DNA of 64,000 bases from UBA7803 sp040219935 (GTDB taxonomy: Bacteria > Pseudomonadota > Gammaproteobacteria > Pseudomonadales > Azotimanducaceae): the NCBI GenBank assembly GCA_040219935.1, contig JAVJUA010000048.1, positions 124,001 through 188,000 on the forward strand, read 5' to 3'. The first letter of the stretch is position 1. Each line of letters begins with the position of its first letter. This document shows positions 62,748 through 64,000 of the stretch, in pieces. The notes below the pieces were generated by a model. The model had not been told where the DNA came from and did not search any database. It saw only the letters and a list, made by a program, of their open reading frames with translations. The translations under genes and the position numbers were made by a program.

Positions 62748-64000
62748 TCAGGCTTGGGCGCGCGGCTGGTAGCGGTAGTACTCGATGCCGGAGTCGTCGA
62801 ACTGATGGTCGCGGGCGCCGATCCGGTCGATGTAGAAGACCTCGTCGGCCGGCGGCTGCGGATGCGCAAACGGGGCGCCGTCATGCAGCGCCCGGTAGCC
62901 GTCGGCGTCCAGGTCAACGGGGCCGGCGAGTGCCTCGGCGAAGCGGATCTGCCGTGCCGCGGCCGCCCAGTCGGGCATGACCACCATGGGGATGGCTTCC
63001 GCGGCGTCGCCGCTGCCGTAGCCGAGGGTGAGCACGCGCGTGCCCGCCAGGTCCGGGCCTTCCGCCGCCGCCTGCTCGAGCCCGGCCGCCATCCATGCCG
63101 GCAGCGATGCGGTGTAGAGGTTGCCGACCTCCTGCATCGGCCGGGTGCCGAGGCGCGTCATCAGCGCCTCGAAGCGCTCGCCCTCCCGGAACGCGCGCGC
63201 CGTGCGGCTGGCCAGCGGGAACAGCTCGTCGCTCAAGCGCTGGCTGCCCACCAGCGCGTAGACGTCCCGGTCTCCGGTGAGCTCGCTCACCAGGGCGGCG
63301 TGGTCGACACCGGCGGCGCCGGCGTAGTGGGCCAGCTCCTGCTGGTCGTCGATGTCGCCGATGGCCAGCGCCAGCAGGTAGCTCATGATCAGACCGGTTT
63401 CCGCCATGCGCTGGTACGGGCGGTGCAGGAAGGTGGCGGACAGGTCGCGCAGGAATGCGGCCGGTCCCTGGGGCACCGGGCGCAGCAGGTTGCTGCCCAT
63501 CCCCGCGGCCCGGCCCAGCCGGTCGAACAGATCGCGCATGGCCGCAAGCACCTCGTCGATGTAGCAGGTGGTCGAGTACTTGCCATTGAAGACGGGAAAG
63601 TCGCGCGGCTGCGCGTAGCTCGACGGCGCCTGCTGCATGAAGCGCAGAAACGGTTTGCGGAAATCGGGGCCGCGGTAGTCGGAGGCGCTGCCCGACAGCG
63701 GCAGCTCGAGGGCCAGCAACCGGGGCGACTCCTCGATGAGCATGGCCACGGCGCCGGCGCCCTGAGTGGGCTCGCCGGAGGTGTCGCGGGCGTACTCGGC
63801 CACGTCGGAGCAGACGACGATGGCGTGCCGGCCCTGGCCGTCCAGAGCCAGATAGCGGGCCGCAGCCTTGAGCGCGTACACGCCGCCCAGGCAGGCATGC
63901 TTGAACTCGGGCACCTCGCACGCCCTGGGCAGCGTGGGCAGGCCGTGGCTCACCAGCGCCTGGTTCACCATGCCCTTGACGATCACCGCGCCAGCGGAAT
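62748..64000 (-). CDS. HMG-CoA synthase family protein (5' part outside window)
   Basis: At least 417 residues of a thiolase-fold condensing enzyme of the hydroxymethylglutaryl-CoA synthase type. The nucleophile Cys lies in EFKHACLGGVYALK, and the second-half GNLYTASLPAWM and GYGSGDAAEA loops are HMG-CoA-synthase-like. The reading frame is open to the window edge (AGAVIVKGMVNQ), so the start is not visible. HMG-CoA synthases in Gammaproteobacteria can serve mevalonate synthesis, beta-branching of polyketides or less known roles; neighbours here do not decide. It is convergent with the MATE gene (4 bases between stops). Confidence 0.85.
   Translation of the reverse strand, partial: SAGAVIVKGMVNQALVSHGLPTLPRACEVPEFKHACLGGVYALKAAARYLALDGQGRHAIVVCSDVAEYARDTSGEPTQGAGAVAMLIEESPRLLALELPLSGSASDYRGPDFRKPFLRFMQQAPSSYAQPRDFPVFNGKYSTTCYIDEVLAAMRDLFDRLGRAAGMGSNLLRPVPQGPAAFLRDLSATFLHRPYQRMAETGLIMSYLLALAIGDIDDQQELAHYAGAAGVDHAALVSELTGDRDVYALVGSQRLSDELFPLASRTARAFREGERFEALMTRLGTRPMQEVGNLYTASLPAWMAAGLEQAAAEGPDLAGTRVLTLGYGSGDAAEAIPMVVMPDWAAAARQIRFAEALAGPVDLDADGYRALHDGAPFAHPQPPADEVFYIDRIGARDHQFDDSGIEYYRYQPRAQA

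Overview
The window is GC-rich and gene-dense DNA from a Gammaproteobacterium. The best evidence is the housekeeping order phoH(ybeZ)-ybeY-corC-lnt-(MFS)-leuS-lptE-holA, with miaB just upstream; this arrangement is characteristic of that class. Large TonB-dependent receptors carrying an 'EEVVVTAQ/G'-type TonB box, an acyl-CoA synthetase and a heterotrophic peptide-uptake block suggest an aerobic, possibly marine or soil, organotroph. I cannot name the genus. Coding density is very high, no stretch above 300 bases lacks a gene, and I saw no tRNA, rRNA, insertion sequence, phage or CRISPR.

Layout. 1-2.0 kb (minus): a FAD ferredoxin-reductase-like flavoprotein, a stand-alone CULT (cereblon-type, tri-tryptophan cage) protein and a 6-pyruvoyl-tetrahydropterin-synthase family protein cut by the window edge. 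2.06-6.7 kb: FMN-dependent 2-hydroxy-acid dehydrogenase, an Lrp/AsnC regulator divergent from leucine dehydrogenase, acyl-CoA synthetase and a DUF1820 protein. 6.9-17.45 kb (plus): miaB and the housekeeping operon. 17.45-21.9 kb (minus): RND pump followed by its periplasmic adaptor. 22.1-25.0 kb: cobS-cobT, an AAA+/VWA pair without the large chelatase subunit nearby. 25.2-31.8 kb: two related TonB-dependent receptors flanking a small ABM-type monooxygenase. 31.9 kb: Nudix hydrolase. 32.4-41.0 kb (minus): a seven-gene block in the order AAA+ (MoxR/CoxD-like), VWA (CoxE-like), peptide-binding protein, two permeases (one with a fibronectin-III-like insert) and two ATPases. 41.1-45.06 kb (plus, divergent): three exported amidohydrolase-family proteins. 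45-51.8 kb: acyl-CoA thioesterase II, a PNPOx-fold protein, a third TonB-dependent receptor, a TPR-sulfotransferase and a small exported Cys-repeat protein. 51.8-55.4 kb: a SAM-cycle locus (ahcY, a SahR-type regulator with a methyltransferase domain, and a divergent YbdL-type methionine aminotransferase) built around a perfect 10+10 bp palindrome. 55.5-58.7 kb: cytochrome c5-like lipoprotein, RluA-type pseudouridine synthase, M28-like peptidase, oxyR. 58.7-62.7 kb: DUF3501 protein, CCG-type Fe-S protein, rubrerythrin, then a divergent MATE exporter. The window ends in an HMG-CoA-synthase-family gene.

How the parts connect. Four loci can be read as small systems. (1) A peroxide-defence island: OxyR with C199/C208, and a correctly spaced OxyR-type site over the -35 of the rubrerythrin promoter. 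(2) A SAM-recycling locus with its operator visible. (3) A peptide-uptake and hydrolysis locus in which an AAA+/VWA chaperone pair is transcribed with an unusual FN3-bearing dipeptide permease. (4) A bacterial CULT protein in an operon with a flavin reductase. The third and fourth are the most likely to hold something not well described. Starts were chosen by Shine-Dalgarno sequences, ATGA/GTGA overlaps and family N-termini; several genes start with GTG or TTG.
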